From the NCBI RefSeq assembly GCF_030272615.1, contig NC_081405.1, positions 570,955,095 to 571,019,094 of the forward strand: a DNA stretch of 64,000 nt. The letters are read 5' to 3'. Position numbers and translations under genes: made by a program. Below, one piece after another: positions 1 to 12,386 of the stretch. This DNA comes from Cryptomeria japonica. Its lineage: Eukaryota; Streptophyta; Pinopsida; Cupressales; Cupressaceae. The notes under the pieces are model-generated. The model was not told the DNA's origin and ran no database searches. It worked only from the letters and a program-made list of their open reading frames with translations. The stretch's first letter is position 1; each line of letters opens with the position of its first letter.

Positions 1-1790
1 TTTGGTTTGATCTCTCTACAACTTCACACAGGGCCACACACAGGAGGAGACAATTTCAAACTTTGGTATTTGCTCAGAATTTGTTTTAATATGCTACACA
101 CCTCCCAGCAAAGGCATCGCTTGGCCTACACCTCACCTAATTGTGTATACACATCTGGTATATGCTTTGTCTTGAATGGCACATCTTTCTGCCATGCTTT
201 TCAACCATAACTTCTTCAATGCATGTTTCCTTTTGAGCAATTTCAATCAACTTTTGTTCCTTTTGAAGTTGGAACTTTGCATTTGCTACATCAATTAGCT
301 CTTTTCCGATTCTTGTAATTCCTTTATTTTCAAATCCATTTGCTTTTGTCGCCCTTCTAACTCTAGTGGTGATGAATTTCCCTTACTTGCCATATCCCAT
401 TTTAAAATTGTACCAGTATTTGCGTGTTTACCATGAACACGTAAAATGCCTTAGCTATCTTGACTATAAGGGGCATTCCCATTTTGCATTATCCCCTTGT
501 GGGAAACATACATGGATGCCAATATTATTCTGGAAATGCTCATAGGGCCAAGTCATCGATAAAATAATACTGCATAGGCATGAGCCAGGTTGGGCCCCAA
601 AGTGGGTCTGACTAAATTTTTTTTCATTTTCATGCAACTGACCTCTGAAAAGCTTCAGGAACCTTATCCATACCTCTGGAAATGATTGGAATCATTTTTG
701 GATCATTAGACTAAATTTTACAACCTTCAGGCGATTACGCCACATTTTTGCATTTAATCGCGAAGACGTATTTTTCAAGCCGGTCAAAACACCTTTTTGG
801 ACATCGCCATCTGACAGGTGTGTACTTTGATATACGAGGATGAATTCTACCAAACGGTTTCTGAAGACGAGTCCTGAGTGAAGAGATATTAATTGGTGAA
901 AATGACCAACTGGCTTTGTCGTCACTGCGGACTTGATAAAGTCAATGTTCTGGCAAGACATGACGCCTTTCTTAAAAATATCAAACGACCATCGTAGACC
1001 CTCAAATTTGAAACACAAGTACCTTGAAGTACATATTAAATATTTGGATTCTCAATTTGACCAAAAGTCTGACTGGGTGCAAATGGCGCACTCATGAAAA
1101 TGGCTACTTTAACTGATATAGCACTAAAAATACGGATAACTGAAAACGATGGCTAAATGAACCCTTTTGAAAACTGATCAAATGGACTGGCAGAGGCTTT
1201 AATCTTGAAACGTATCTCATCATTTATACCATCATTAGCCCAGAATAAACATTTTGGCATAACACTCACTGAGGCAAATTTTACACTTATGTGAAACAGG
1301 GCTCCGACTAGCTGTCGAAATAGGGACTAGTCAAACCACACAAACTGCAAACGGATTTGGCTTTGAAAACTGAGCAAATGGATTCATCAAGACTTGAAAT
1401 TTTGCAAGCTGACTCACATTTATGCATATAATTGAATCCATTTTGAAATTATTTATGATGATCAACAAGGAAAAAGATGCAAACACCCAAAGGAGGCTAC
1501 TCAATAAAATCTACATTTGTGCCTAAAATGCACTTTCAACTCACCCCTTGAAATGGGTACCTGGTAAACTTATCCAAACTAAAATTTGAAAGTTGCACAT
1601 CACTGCATAGGCCAAATGAAAGGTGTGTAACAATTTTCCCAAGCCTTACCCCTTGAAAATCAACTGGCTCCATTTTACCCCCTCTCTAACTAGGCCATTC
1701 AAACTAACTCATTTAGGTACTTTTCTGACATGCAGAGCAAAATTTTGAAATGGGCCTCTAAACTTGACTCAAATTTAATGAGTCCCAATA
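1..1790 (-). repeat. Element A 3' LTR (partial, runs off left edge)
   Basis: This segment aligns base for base, with scattered substitutions and small indels, to 7999-9744. It is the copy at the downstream end of a minus-strand element, so it is read as the beginning of the 3' LTR. The outer edge in the 5' LTR begins TGTTGGGAC on the minus strand; here the same edge reads TATTGGGAC, one substitution off the TG terminus. The homologous 5' LTR extends about 2.5 kb further, so the missing part should lie left of the window. Confidence 0.75.
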
Positions 1791-2296
1791 GTGGCTCTGA
1801 CTGGGGATGGTTGATTGCAAGATCAACACAAGAACATAGAATCAATGGTTAAGCAAACCACCCAAAAACTGATCATTCTCTTCTCAAAAACAGGGCTTCC
1901 TTATTCTACCCAAGCAACAGGGCACTTTATTGAAAACCACACAACTGAAGCAAAGCAACTATACAATAGATACAAACATACTTACAACTGATTATAACTG
2001 CTCCACTTTCCTCAACATTTACCTCTGTCAAAAATCTGATTTTCATCACTTGATACCATGATCTAAACAAAGGCACCTTTCAATAACAACTGAGCATAAC
2101 CATTATAATCAATCTCTTTTGTCTCATCACTGTAACAACTAGTGTGGTTACCTTTGGTCTGATTTTGAACTTTGTAATCACACACTACTTCAACACAAGT
2201 AAAAACATGAGAAAATTCACCATAGAGGCCTTCCCACAAGCTGCCATACCTTTCACTGTCCCACTCAACTCTATCCTTTGCAAGGGCATCATCATG
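1791..2296. other. Element A 3' internal non-coding stretch
   Basis: No supported gene lies between the last ORF of element A and its 3' LTR. The expected polypurine tract next to 1790 is not obvious on the minus strand. On the plus strand the bases directly after the LTR edge (from 1792) resemble the start of a tRNA-Arg-type primer binding site. Confidence 0.4.
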
Positions 2297-3316
2297 CTAA
2301 ACTTGAAAAATAAAACACTCATTTTCAACATTGCAATTCCTCTCAGCAATCACCTTGTTATCATTTAAATTCATAGAATGAGGGGCATTACTAATCAACT
2401 GATGCAAACAAGGAAGATAAACATTACAATCCGGATGTGATACTTCACTATGCTGATCACACCTCATACTATGCTTGCTTATCAAACTGAAAACCTTTGC
2501 ATTCTCAACATCCCATTCATGGAAAAGAATGCATACCTCTGGCTGAAGCAAATCCTCAGCTAAGTCTTTCTCTTTCAAGCTTACATCCCCCTGAAACACT
2601 TTCATCTGTGGTCTAGAGTAATCATCACACAACACATGCCTCTTACGTTCATCATGAATTAATTTTTTACAACACATGCTACTGCTGTTTGGAATTTCAT
2701 CAGCATCATGGACTGGTTCATCATTTACAACACTTGGTTGATCAATTATCTCTTCATACAAAGGGGTAGAAACAAAATGAAGAATCCCCTTATGAACATT
2801 ATGGCACTGAAGTGAGTGGTTCGTATCTATATCACCATTGAATAGAACATTAGTAAAATTGCTAAAGATACCATCTGCATTATCATCATAATCATCTTCA
2901 TCAGACAAAGAAGAAAATGAAACTTGGCTGGAACAATCCTCAGTGTTGCATGTTTCACATCCATAAGATTTCATCCTTTGACCATCATTCTGAAAATCAA
3001 GATAATCATACTTATCTTGCCACAATTGGTCTTCTTCACCAATAGAACACTCGTCATTAGCCAAAGAATGAAAATGAACATCGCTGCCATTTACTTCATC
3101 GGATGAGTTTTTAGCATGTTCACTAAAATTTTCTGTCATGAAACCATCTGTTAGATCAACATGTTCATCAAGTGTAAAAGCATTCAATTTACAGTCCTTT
3201 TCCGAAGAATTCTCTTCACCATATTGCAGAACGTCTTCATTAATAGCTCGAAGGCTCTCCAACATTTGAACCTTTTTGTCCATAGCTTCAAGAGCTTTCC
3301 TAAGTTCTACAATCTT
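2297..3316 (-). pseudogene. Element A second ORF, acidic protein of unknown function
   Basis: An open frame of 328 codons begins at 3283, and the same frame extends up to a stop at 3317-3319. It is in the same frame as the gag ORF upstream, separated only by a cluster of three stops (3338-3340, 3323-3325, 3317-3319), so it was probably the C-terminal half of one gag polyprotein of about 800 residues. The product is acidic and rich in Asp, Glu, Ser and Asn, with scattered Cys and His but no zinc-knuckle spacing that I recognise. I see no protease, reverse transcriptase or integrase motif. Function is unknown. Similar tails follow gag in some gag-only plant elements, but that is an analogy, not evidence of role. 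Confidence 0.5.
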
Positions 3317-3337
3317 CTAGACTCACATTGCACTTTG

Positions 3338-4723
3338 CTATTCTGTGTGAGATTCCGTACAAATTTGTCCATCCATGTGTGCTATATTTTCATTGCAATC
3401 ATGTGCACCATTGAAATTTTCTGAATTAACTTTGTGCATAACTTTCAAAATAGAAAGATTATCAACATGATTAGAAGAAGTGAAATCTAAAGTGAAATCT
3501 GAAAATTGATTTACTTCATCCTCAACACAATTGAGATTATCAATATTTAAGTGAGGATCAACTATTGTTTGCACCAAACAATAATGATTTTCATCATATT
3601 GCACATTTTCACTTGCACAAACAGCAACACTTAGGAATCCCTCTGTATTTGGTATTTCAACATCAAATACATCAGCAACATGTAAAGATTTATGGTCATG
3701 ACCATCATTATTTTCATTAATATTATCCTAGAGAAATGCATGATTCACTTGGTAATTGGCAGCCACATAATCCGCATAACCGGAATACAAATCAAATGGT
3801 ACATATCCCTTGTCTATATCTATCTTTGTATCAACATTTTCACAACACTTCCCACTGATCATTCCATCATTACTGTGAGAGACAACCGACATTAATAGCA
3901 AAGGCTCTTGACTCTCATTCAAATCTGAAACACATGCATCAACAAAACTATTCGGGACTGCAGAGCTTAATGCACCTAGACAAGGAATGATTTGCTTAGG
4001 TTCACATGGTATTTCACCATTGAAGGTATTTTGGCATGAAACAACAGCAGACACGAATCTCTTTGAGATCCCATACTTCAAGTTATTTTCCATATCCATA
4101 GCTATGTTGAAAGCTTCATGCAAAGTCTTAGGTTCTTTGTTTCTCAGTAAGAAACCCATCTTCTCATTAAATGCACTCATATAAACATCCAGACATACTT
4201 TATCATCAAGTTTATACTTTCTGAAAATTTTAGACAAAGCTTGTGAAAATCTGATATTAAATGTTGGTACCAATTCATCTTCCCTGATTTGTATATAAGT
4301 GAACTCATTCAACAAGTCATAATCACTCATCTTTCCATCAAATTGATCCATGAAATCTGAAATCAATTCTTCCCATGAGGTAATAGAATTCACTGGCAAA
4401 AAAGAGAACCAATCCCTTGCATCCTCTTTCAATGATTGAACAAACAACTTCATGCATACATCTTCTTGACAAATTTCAAATTCTCCTATCAAATCTGAAA
4501 ATCTTTTCAAATGTTGACATGTTGATTCTAATTTCTTCCCATTGAAAATTGGCAAATACTTTCTAATTTTTGTGGGTATGGGATTTGGGTAACTCGAAAT
4601 ACTTTCAAAGTTTAGAGCAACATAGTACTTCATACTGAAACTCTTTCTATTACATTGTTGTGACATTTCACCAGGCATGGCTCTATGTGGAAATACACAA
4701 GGTTGAAAAACTTCACTATTCAT
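3338..4723 (-). pseudogene. gag: Element A gag (retrotrans_gag domain), non-autonomous Tat-like Ty3/gypsy
   Basis: The start at 4723 opens a 331-codon frame ending in TAG at 3728-3730; the same frame then continues to the stop at 3338-3340. Roughly residues 50-200 carry the plant Ty3/gypsy capsid (retrotrans_gag) pattern: a PIFNG-like motif, LKRFSDLI, LFVQSLKEDARDWF, then SWEELISDFMDQF and a region like FNIRFSQALSKI. The family forms the nucleocapsid shell in which RNA is reverse transcribed. No zinc knuckle is visible before the stop. There is no pol gene anywhere between the LTRs, so the element is gag-only and must rely on a partner. The nonsense codon and the downstream stop cluster make it a pseudogene unless readthrough occurs. 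Confidence 0.75.
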
Positions 4724-5490
4724 TCCTTCTTACTCCCACAAATGATTATACAATCTTGGATAAAAAACTTCAAGCACATATCCTTATTCAAATCTATTCA
4801 TTAACATTTCTTGACATAAGGTTTTTCAAATTTGCACACTACGGAAGATCATATACACTGGATACTTTAGCATCATAGATATGCAAATTAATTTTGTGAT
4901 TCCTCTTTCCCTCTAGACTAGTGTTGTTCACTAAATGGGAAAACAACATTACACATTCAAAATTTTAGAAGAGATGTCTTGCATTTAAAACCTCTGAAAA
5001 TACCTAGAGATTTGCAGCTATAAGACTTGTAGATCTGAAGATTTACTTCACATTTCAGCACTATCTTTTACCTTAGAGTCGCCACCTCTTGCATAGAGGA
5101 TATTTTGAACAACAGGATACCACTCAACACAAATTTAAATTCTCTATTTCCTCCTTTAAATCTCTCTGCAATAAGCACTCTTCCGGGATATTTAACACTG
5201 GTATGAACCATAGAGTCACCACCCAAACAAGGAATTAGGGAAAAGCTTGCATATAGCTGCAAGAACTTCTTACAACTCTCAACAATGCATTCACTATTAC
5301 TCTTTTATAAAATATGACATGAGAAAACATATCATTTTGCAGATCCAGAACACTGAACATTCATTTCATCATAAAAACACTTTCAAACTCTATACATACA
5401 TAATGGACAAACCGGCTGGATATGAAATTGACAGGATGAGGAATACATTAAACTTCTAACCATATCAATCAAGCATTTGAATGCATTTAC
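4724..5490 (-). other. Element A leader between primer site and gag
   Basis: About 770 bases without a supported ORF. Two sequences nearly identical to the core of the primer binding site recur here on the minus strand: TGGTGACTCT at 5221-5212 and TGGCGACTCT at 5084-5075. The remainder is AT-rich, as expected of a retroelement 5' untranslated leader. Confidence 0.5.
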
Positions 5491-5508
5491 TCCCCAGTAG
5501 AGTCGCCA
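5490..5508 (-). promoter_or_regulatory. Element A primer binding site, tRNA-Arg type
   Basis: Read on the minus strand from 5508, the sequence TGGCGACTCTACTGGGGAG closely resembles the complement of the 3' end of plant tRNA-Arg used by Tat/Ogre elements. It sits four bases inside the inferred LTR end (minus-strand CA at 5514-5513) and upstream of gag in the same orientation. This fixes element A on the minus strand. Confidence 0.6.
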
Positions 5509-5512
5509 TTTT

Positions 5513-8500
5513 TGTTGTTTACCAAAGGTCATAACCCAAGAACACCTACAAACCTTCTATGAAATAGCCAATTTCAGTCTACAAAACACATCAGGGCTTG
5601 GACAACATAACATAGGACCCTAATTGATCCTCCTGCACTTTAGGTTCTTCTAGACCTAGGGGGGGACACCCTTTCGATGCATTAAATACAATGATTACAG
5701 ACACACAACTGCATCAACTATAAGTAGATAGATCATTTCACAAGCTCAACAGGTTAGGAAGCACTACAGATTGGCTAGATCTGTACAAACAATAAGATGA
5801 AATAGAGCTTGGACAGAATGGAACTGAAACCCTTAAACATAAAGGGAAATAGATTTATCTTTTAAAATGTATATCTAAAACCATCCCCAACTCTGTCAAA
5901 GACCAGTAGCTTGTTCATTGGGTAGGAGAGTCACACATAGAACTACAAATATAAATCATAAATGCAAGTTTGTTTTCCTTAAACAAGATATTCATGCATC
6001 AATACCTCATATTAATGCACTATTTGATTCATTCACAAATTTATCAGATCTGGATACATATTTCATCATTTATGAATGACTACAGAATTTGAAACCTTCA
6101 CTAAAGGATACCTATAAACAGCCACAACAATCTCCTTGAAATTGACAAATTTCATCCTCCTTGAGGATTCAATTTATGATAATGAAATACATACCTAGAG
6201 ACAATACTGTGTGGGATTTACTCATGCCTGACACAAGTAAGACCTGCAACTAAAACCACATTTACAACACTGCACTACAACCTCTATACCTTGAAACAAA
6301 CCATAGAACTTTACACATCTGGGTCAAGAAATTATAGAAAATGGAAGCCATGAAAACTAGGGCCGCTCTCATAGAATTCTGGAACCCTTACAAATGAGAA
6401 GAATTGGGAATAAGAAGGAGAGGGAAAAAAGAAAAGTCTGCATCAGAACATGCCAAGTGTCCCTCTTTCTAAATGAATTTCATTCCCAACCAAACTACTC
6501 CCAAAATATCTAATCTTTGTCAAAATTGACTATATAATTAGATTCCTCACTTCGAGAGCTTTCCGGAAACATATAATACTTCATATTTGGCCAAAAATTG
6601 AGCGCTGAGCGAATTAATTCCTCATGTGTGCACATCATTTAAATTTTTTCATTTTTTTAATATAGTCTGCACTATATAATAAACTGATTTTAATTTTGAT
6701 TTTTGGCCCTTTTGTGCTCTGATGCCTTGCCACATGTTGGTACCTTATTGGTTGATGGGGTCCACTATGCACCCTCTGGGATGACACCTCATCACCTCAC
6801 CACGTGTCTGCTTGCTTGTAGGCCACCTCAGCACCACCTCTGTGCCACATCATCGCCACCTAAGCACCATTGGGTTGGGACCCGCGAGCTGTCTTTCCAC
6901 CTGGACCCGCAGGCCATCGGATCCTCTGAATTTTCTCACTCTTTAACTCTTCACGATCCGCCTGAGCTTTTCGCCATTTCGCAGGGCTTAACTCGCGATC
7001 ATCTTTCTTTCACGAATCAACGCGCACTGTCCGATCTCCTCAACATGCTCGCTAGTTAATCTACTCTTCCTCTACAAAATTCATCTACCTCAGGATCCGT
7101 ACCTGTGTGGGGTTCACTTGGTCGCCGCTCGGCTTGCCAACTTGATCGCCTTGGGATCCGTGTCCACATGCATGGACTCTGCCTTGGGTGCTCAACAGGA
7201 ACCGTCTATCAAAAGCCTTGATGGCTTTGACATTATAGTATGGTGGAGCCTTATATTTAAATACCAAAAAGCGTGCCCGCCCAGCCAATGTGGGATTAAG
7301 GCTTTTTTCCTGAAGATGCATTTTTGAAGTTTTTCAATGGTGCCAATGGTGTTCGCCTTAGTTTTTGAAAGATTGATCTTTGTATCCTTGTACATTATCA
7401 CTGTATTCTTGCTAAGTATTGTTATCCCATGTTGGCTTTCTAAATCATGAGAATCCATAATTTATTCCATAAGCAAACAAAATGACTATCAACACCTTCT
7501 ACGCAGGAGGGAGGATTGATTTCATTTTGCACTTGTTTTAATCTCTCTATAGCTTCAGACATGCCCATGTAGAGGAGAGAACCTGGATTTACAACTGCAA
7601 ATTGCATCACTTGGAAGGAGAGATTAGACTTTGATTTTCAATGTAGAGAGGAGAATAGGGAACCATTTACCAATAGCACTTGCATCCTTTTCTGGCACAC
7701 AGGGGAGGGTTATGGCTTTTAGCCTGGAGTTTAAAGACCCCCACGCTACACTTCAACAACTAATGCCTTTACTATAGTCTGAAAGCACCACGCAGAGCCT
7801 GGAGGTGTGCATTCAACCTGCCAACATGCATTTGCCTTTACATTGACCAGAGGCCTTCACGTGGGAGAGGAAGAGCTTGATGGTTTCTATGGCCTTTACA
7901 ATGCCACACTTCTCACACCACAACCACGCTACACGCAAGGGAGAAGTTGGGTGAAATGTCTCCATGTCACGCAGAGGAAGGGGAGTGTTTCCAATACATT
8001 TGGTTTGATCTCTCTGCAACTTCACACAGGGCCATGCACAAGAGGAAACAATTTCAAACTTTGGTATTTGCTCAAAATTTGTTTTAATATGCTCCACTCT
8101 CCCCAGCAAAGGCATCGTTTGGCCTGCACCTCACGTGATTGTGTATACACATCTGGTATATGCTTTGTCTTGAATGGCACATCTTTCTGCAATGCTTTTC
8201 AACCATAACTTCTTCAATGCATGTTTCCTTTTGAGCAATTTCAATCAACTTTTGTTCCTTCTGAAGTTGCAACTTTGCATTTGCTAAATCAATTAGATCT
8301 TTTCTAGTTCTTGTAATTCCTTGATTTTCAAACCCATTTGTTTTTGTTTCCCTTCTAACTCTGGTGGTGATGAATTTCCCTTACTTGCCATATCCCATTT
8401 TAAAATTGTACCAGTATTTGCACGTTTACCATGAACACGTAAAATGTCTTAGCTGTCTTGACTACAAGGGGCATTCGAATTTTGGATTATCACATTGTGG

Positions 8501-9744
8501 GAAACATACAAGTATTATAATCCAACCATGGATGTCAATATTATTCTGGAAATGCTCATAGGGCCAAGTCATCAATAAAATAATACTGCACAGGCATGAG
8601 CCAGGTCGGGCCCCAAAGTGGGTCTGACTAAAAAAATTATCGGCATCATTTTCGGATCATCAGACTGAATTTTGCAACCTTCAGGCGATTACACCACATT
8701 TTTGTATTTAATCATGAAGACGTATTTTTCAAGCCTATCAAAACACCTTTCTGGACCTCACCATCTAACAGGCATGTACTTTGATATACAAGGATGAATT
8801 CTACCAAACGGTTTCTCAAGACAAGTCCTGAGTGAAGAGATATTAATTGGCGAAAATGACCAACTTGCTTTGTCGACACTGCGGACCTGATGAAGTCAAT
8901 GTTCTGGCAACACATGACGCCTTTCTTAAAAATATCAAATGACCTCCGTAGACCCTCAAATTTGAAACATAGGTACCTTGAAGTACATATTAAATCTTTG
9001 GATTCTCAGTTCAACCAAAATTCTGACTGGGTGCAAATGGCGTGCTCATGAAAACGGCTACTTTAACTGATATAGCACTGAAAATACGGATAACTGAAAA
9101 CAATGGCTAAATGAACCCTTTTGAAAACAGATCAAACAGATTGGCAGAGGCTTGAAACTTGAAACTTAGCTCATCATTTATACCAACATTAGACCAGAAT
9201 AAAAATTCTTGCATAACACTCACTGAGGCAAATTTAACAATTATGCGAAATAGGGCTCCGATTAGCTGTTGAAACAGGGACTAGTCAAACCACACAAACT
9301 ACAAATGGATTTTGCTTTGAAAACTGAGCAAATGGATTCATCAATACTTGAAATTTTGCAAGCTGACTCACATTTATGCATATAATTGAATCCATTTTTA
9401 AATTCTTTATGATGATCAACAAGGCAAAAGATGCAAACACCCAAAGTAGGCTACTCAATAAAATCTGCATTTGTGCCTAAAATGCACTTTCAGCTCACCC
9501 CTTGAAATGATTACTTGGTAAACTTATCCAAATTGAAATTTGAAAGTTGCACATCACTGCATAGGCCAAATGAAAGGTGTGTAACAATTTTCCCAAGCCT
9601 TACCCCTTGAAAATCAACTGGCTACATTTTACCCCCTCTCTAACTAGGCCATTCAAATTAACTCATTTAGGTACTTTTCTGACATGCAGAGCAAAATTTT
9701 GAAATGGGCCTCTAAACTTGACTCAAATTTAATGAGTCCCAACA
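5513..9744 (-). repeat. Element A 5' LTR, about 4.2 kb
   Basis: The outer boundary is set by homology to 1-1790 and by minus-strand TGTTGGGAC at 9744. The inner boundary is inferred from CA next to the primer binding site. Only 7999-9744 has its partner inside the window; 5513-7998 is assigned by structure. Long LTRs of 4-5 kb are typical of Ogre/Tat elements. Short frames inside it (for example 6703-7059 and 7807-8208) have no recognisable domains. The flank just outside (from 9745) is LTR sequence of element B, so A inserted into B. Confidence 0.6.
6671..6806 (-). promoter_or_regulatory. Possible LTR promoter: G-box and TATA box
   Basis: A perfect CACGTG G-box lies at 6801-6806 in a locally GC-rich stretch. 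About 120 bases downstream on the minus strand is a TATA-like run, TTATTATATAGT (6682-6671). The spacing and direction suit transcription of element A toward gag, leaving about 1.1 kb of R-U5. The prediction rests on motif content only. Confidence 0.3.
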
Positions 9745-11117
9745 CAGCTGATAGGATGGGTTTTGGAGCCTGCAAGACTTCTGCAAAATCTTACTGATAG
9801 AGGGCAGGACCATGGCACCACGCCACTATCCTGGGAAGGACCAGGGCTCCACGCCCCTGTCCTTAGAGTTTTTTCTAAGATATGCAACAAGGAACTATCC
9901 CTGTGTTCTCTTTCAGTCCCAAAACTTCCAGCGACCGTCGGATTCGAACCTATACCTAAAGCTGAAAAAATAGGCTTTGGGATGGCTATATAGGGTTTTG
10001 CCTTAGTCAAACCACTATGTTGGTGATTTCCACCTCCACAAATAGTCGATAATGTATTGAAAATGTGTGTGCAAGAACCTTGTGTACATGCAAGATTTGT
10101 AAAATGAAACCAAACAATCTAGAGCAACCCTAAAGAGTAAACCCTAATTGCTTAAAATTGACAAAGTAAGTTCTCTAAATCCAAAATGCAAAGTGATCTA
10201 AATCATGAATATGAGTCAAAATAAAGCTTATGCAAAGACATGAAAATAACATGAAACCATACCCAACCCCAAAGGAGAGGTACAAGCCAATCATCAGTCG
10301 GTGATCTCCTATTGTTCTTCTACATCTTTAAAAGCCCCTAATCGATAAAATAATGCTTGATGAATGTTTAGTAGATGAATTTTGAATGTTGTTCAAGACT
10401 TCACAGATCTACTCTTTCACAGAAAAGAAGGCTCTTATGCTCCCAAAAAACCCGCTCTTAGATTCTTCAAAGAAGACCCCTTCAAATGACGAAAGAGAGA
10501 TCTTAAGTATGAAATCCTAGACCTTAATTCCATGTTTAGGCTGACCTAGGAATTGAATTTCCTGTCAATCTTTTGGGGTAAAGAATTATTATATCATAGG
10601 ATTGTGCTCTCGCAATTTTGGGGAAAAAGATGAGGACCATGTACATTCCTGCCAAGGTCTGACCAACTTTTCTCCAAATTTTTGGGGCCATTAGATATGA
10701 TGACATTAAAGTGCATCACAAAGTTACAGCTAATTTTGAGATGTTTTGATGTGCAAAATCGGGAGTAAACGATTGAAATAATACATATTTAGGGTTTATG
10801 ATTAAATGATTTATTAAAGGAATAAGATGAAAAAGGGGCACGCTTAGGGTAAAGGGCCTGACTTTATAACATGTAAATTGATGAAATATGTATTTAGATT
10901 TAATTAAATTAATTAATTAAATGCTTAAAGGGGAATTAGAAATGCAAGATGAAAGACACACTAAGGCGGGTGCTAACCTAAGTGTGAAATTGTACCACCC
11001 TAGCAAGGGTGTACAATTACGACACTATATTTTGCCCCCACTTTAGCAGTCATATGACACTACGTGTATATGCAAGCTAAAGTACAAAAAAGTAAACATT
11101 TTTTGAAAAAAGGATAT
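9745..11117 (-). repeat. Element B 3' LTR, distal part
   Basis: This aligns to 31372-32698 of the B 5' LTR. It is cut on the left by insertion of element A and on the right by copia element C. Its last five bases (11113-11117, GATAT) are one copy of the C target duplication. Divergence from the 5' LTR is visibly high, so B is old. Roughly 380 bases of this LTR, corresponding to 30990-31371, should lie left of element A, outside the window. Confidence 0.8.
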
Positions 11118-11573
11118 TGTTGGTGTAAATAATTATTCATCATGGATATTATTACACCTTACTTAAGTTTACTTAGCAAATGAATTTCATAGTAATTTGG
11201 GTATGAGACACTTGGGACTTGGTGCCACATTGGGATAGTGTGTGTAGGAGAAGATCTTGTTGTTACACTCCACCTTTGGTGGGTAATCCACCTAATGTGG
11301 AATATTATATTGTTTCTCCTACCTACCCACACCTATTTCCTACCTATCCTTGTTTCTTATTGATCCACATGTCATGTTTGTGTTCTCACATATCCATATT
11401 GCATTGCCTATATAAGCAGGCTCATCTACATTGAACGGACAACTTTTGAACATCTTGTAATGATTCAATTGATCATATTTTTCATCTTGATAGAATATAA
11501 TTTATTCCTATCATCTATTTTGTCTCTCTTATTTTTTCTTTCCATTACCTCTTGATCTTGGCAAAATACCACA
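11118..11573 (+). repeat. Element C 5' LTR
   Basis: 456 bp, TG...CA, paired with 14867-15322. It ends exactly one base before the primer binding site. Confidence 0.9.
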
Positions 11574-11586
11574 TGGTATCAGAGCC
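11574..11586 (+). promoter_or_regulatory. Element C primer binding site, initiator tRNA-Met
   Basis: TGGTATCAGAGCC directly after the 5' LTR is the standard plant copia primer site, complementary to the 3' end of initiator tRNA-Met. Confidence 0.9.
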
Positions 11587-12386
11587 ATTAGAGTGTCATT
11601 GGTTTGCCAATTGAGAGAAATTTGGGGTTTTCCATTTTGGAGCTTTTTATTGCAAGTTATTATTGAAGCTTGATGGGTCAAATATGAGGTTACCATTTGA
11701 TTGAGGAGGTCGAAGAAAGTCAGTTTTGCCTTTTGTTTCATTCAAATTGGACTTCGAAGGCCAAATCTAGAGGCATTTGAAGTTTGAAGCTGTGACGAAA
11801 TTATAATTTTGCAGGCAAGTTTCAAATAGTGACATCTCACTCATCCGGACTCCTTTTTTCGAGTAATTTTTTTTGTGTTGGCGTATAATTTCGTGATCTA
11901 TATAGTGGTGCGGGATTTTTATGATTTTCAGATACAAGTTTTTCTGAAATCATGAAAACCCAATTTTAACAACTTTCGAGGCTTCGTTTGGGCTCATATG
12001 GACTCCTTTTCAGGTATCGTTTTTTTTTAAAGTGCATAATTTTTTGTCTACTTTCATAATCTTCCATTTTTTGCATTGATTTTGAGTAAAAATTGTACTT
12101 TCAATATTTTGTCATTTTTTGGCCTATTTGGTACTTGTATTTTGCTTGGATCTCAGTTTAGATCACTAGCAGTATTTGTTGAAGTCTCTTATATGTCATT
12201 TTGAGCAGTTGTAAAATTTAAATCAAAAGTCCACATTGCCTTGTTTTTCAAGTGGCCCATTGTACACCCACTAAGTATAAAGTGTCAAATCATGATTTTG
12301 GAGGGGGTTTCTTGATTGAGTAATTTGGGGGGGTGTCTTGTGTGATTGTACCTCTCTCTATCTTGTGGTTTTTCCTTTTTGCTGCT
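11587..12386 (+). other. Element C leader
   Basis: Eight hundred bases of AT-rich leader without a supported ORF, ahead of the gag start at 12387. Confidence 0.5.

Noticed and set aside
1792-1810. Element A read as a plus-strand element starting here
   Set aside because: The gag coding strand, the better primer site at 5508 and the TG/CA ends all favour the minus strand; kept only as an oddity.
6703-7059. Plus-strand 118-codon frame in the A LTR
   Set aside because: It lies in a GC-rich part of an LTR, shows no domain, and is antisense to the element; probably non-coding.
7807-8208. Plus-strand 133-codon frame, partly repeated at 7-210
   Set aside because: Its repetition reflects the LTR pair rather than a gene; the two copies do not conserve the frame start and show no domain.
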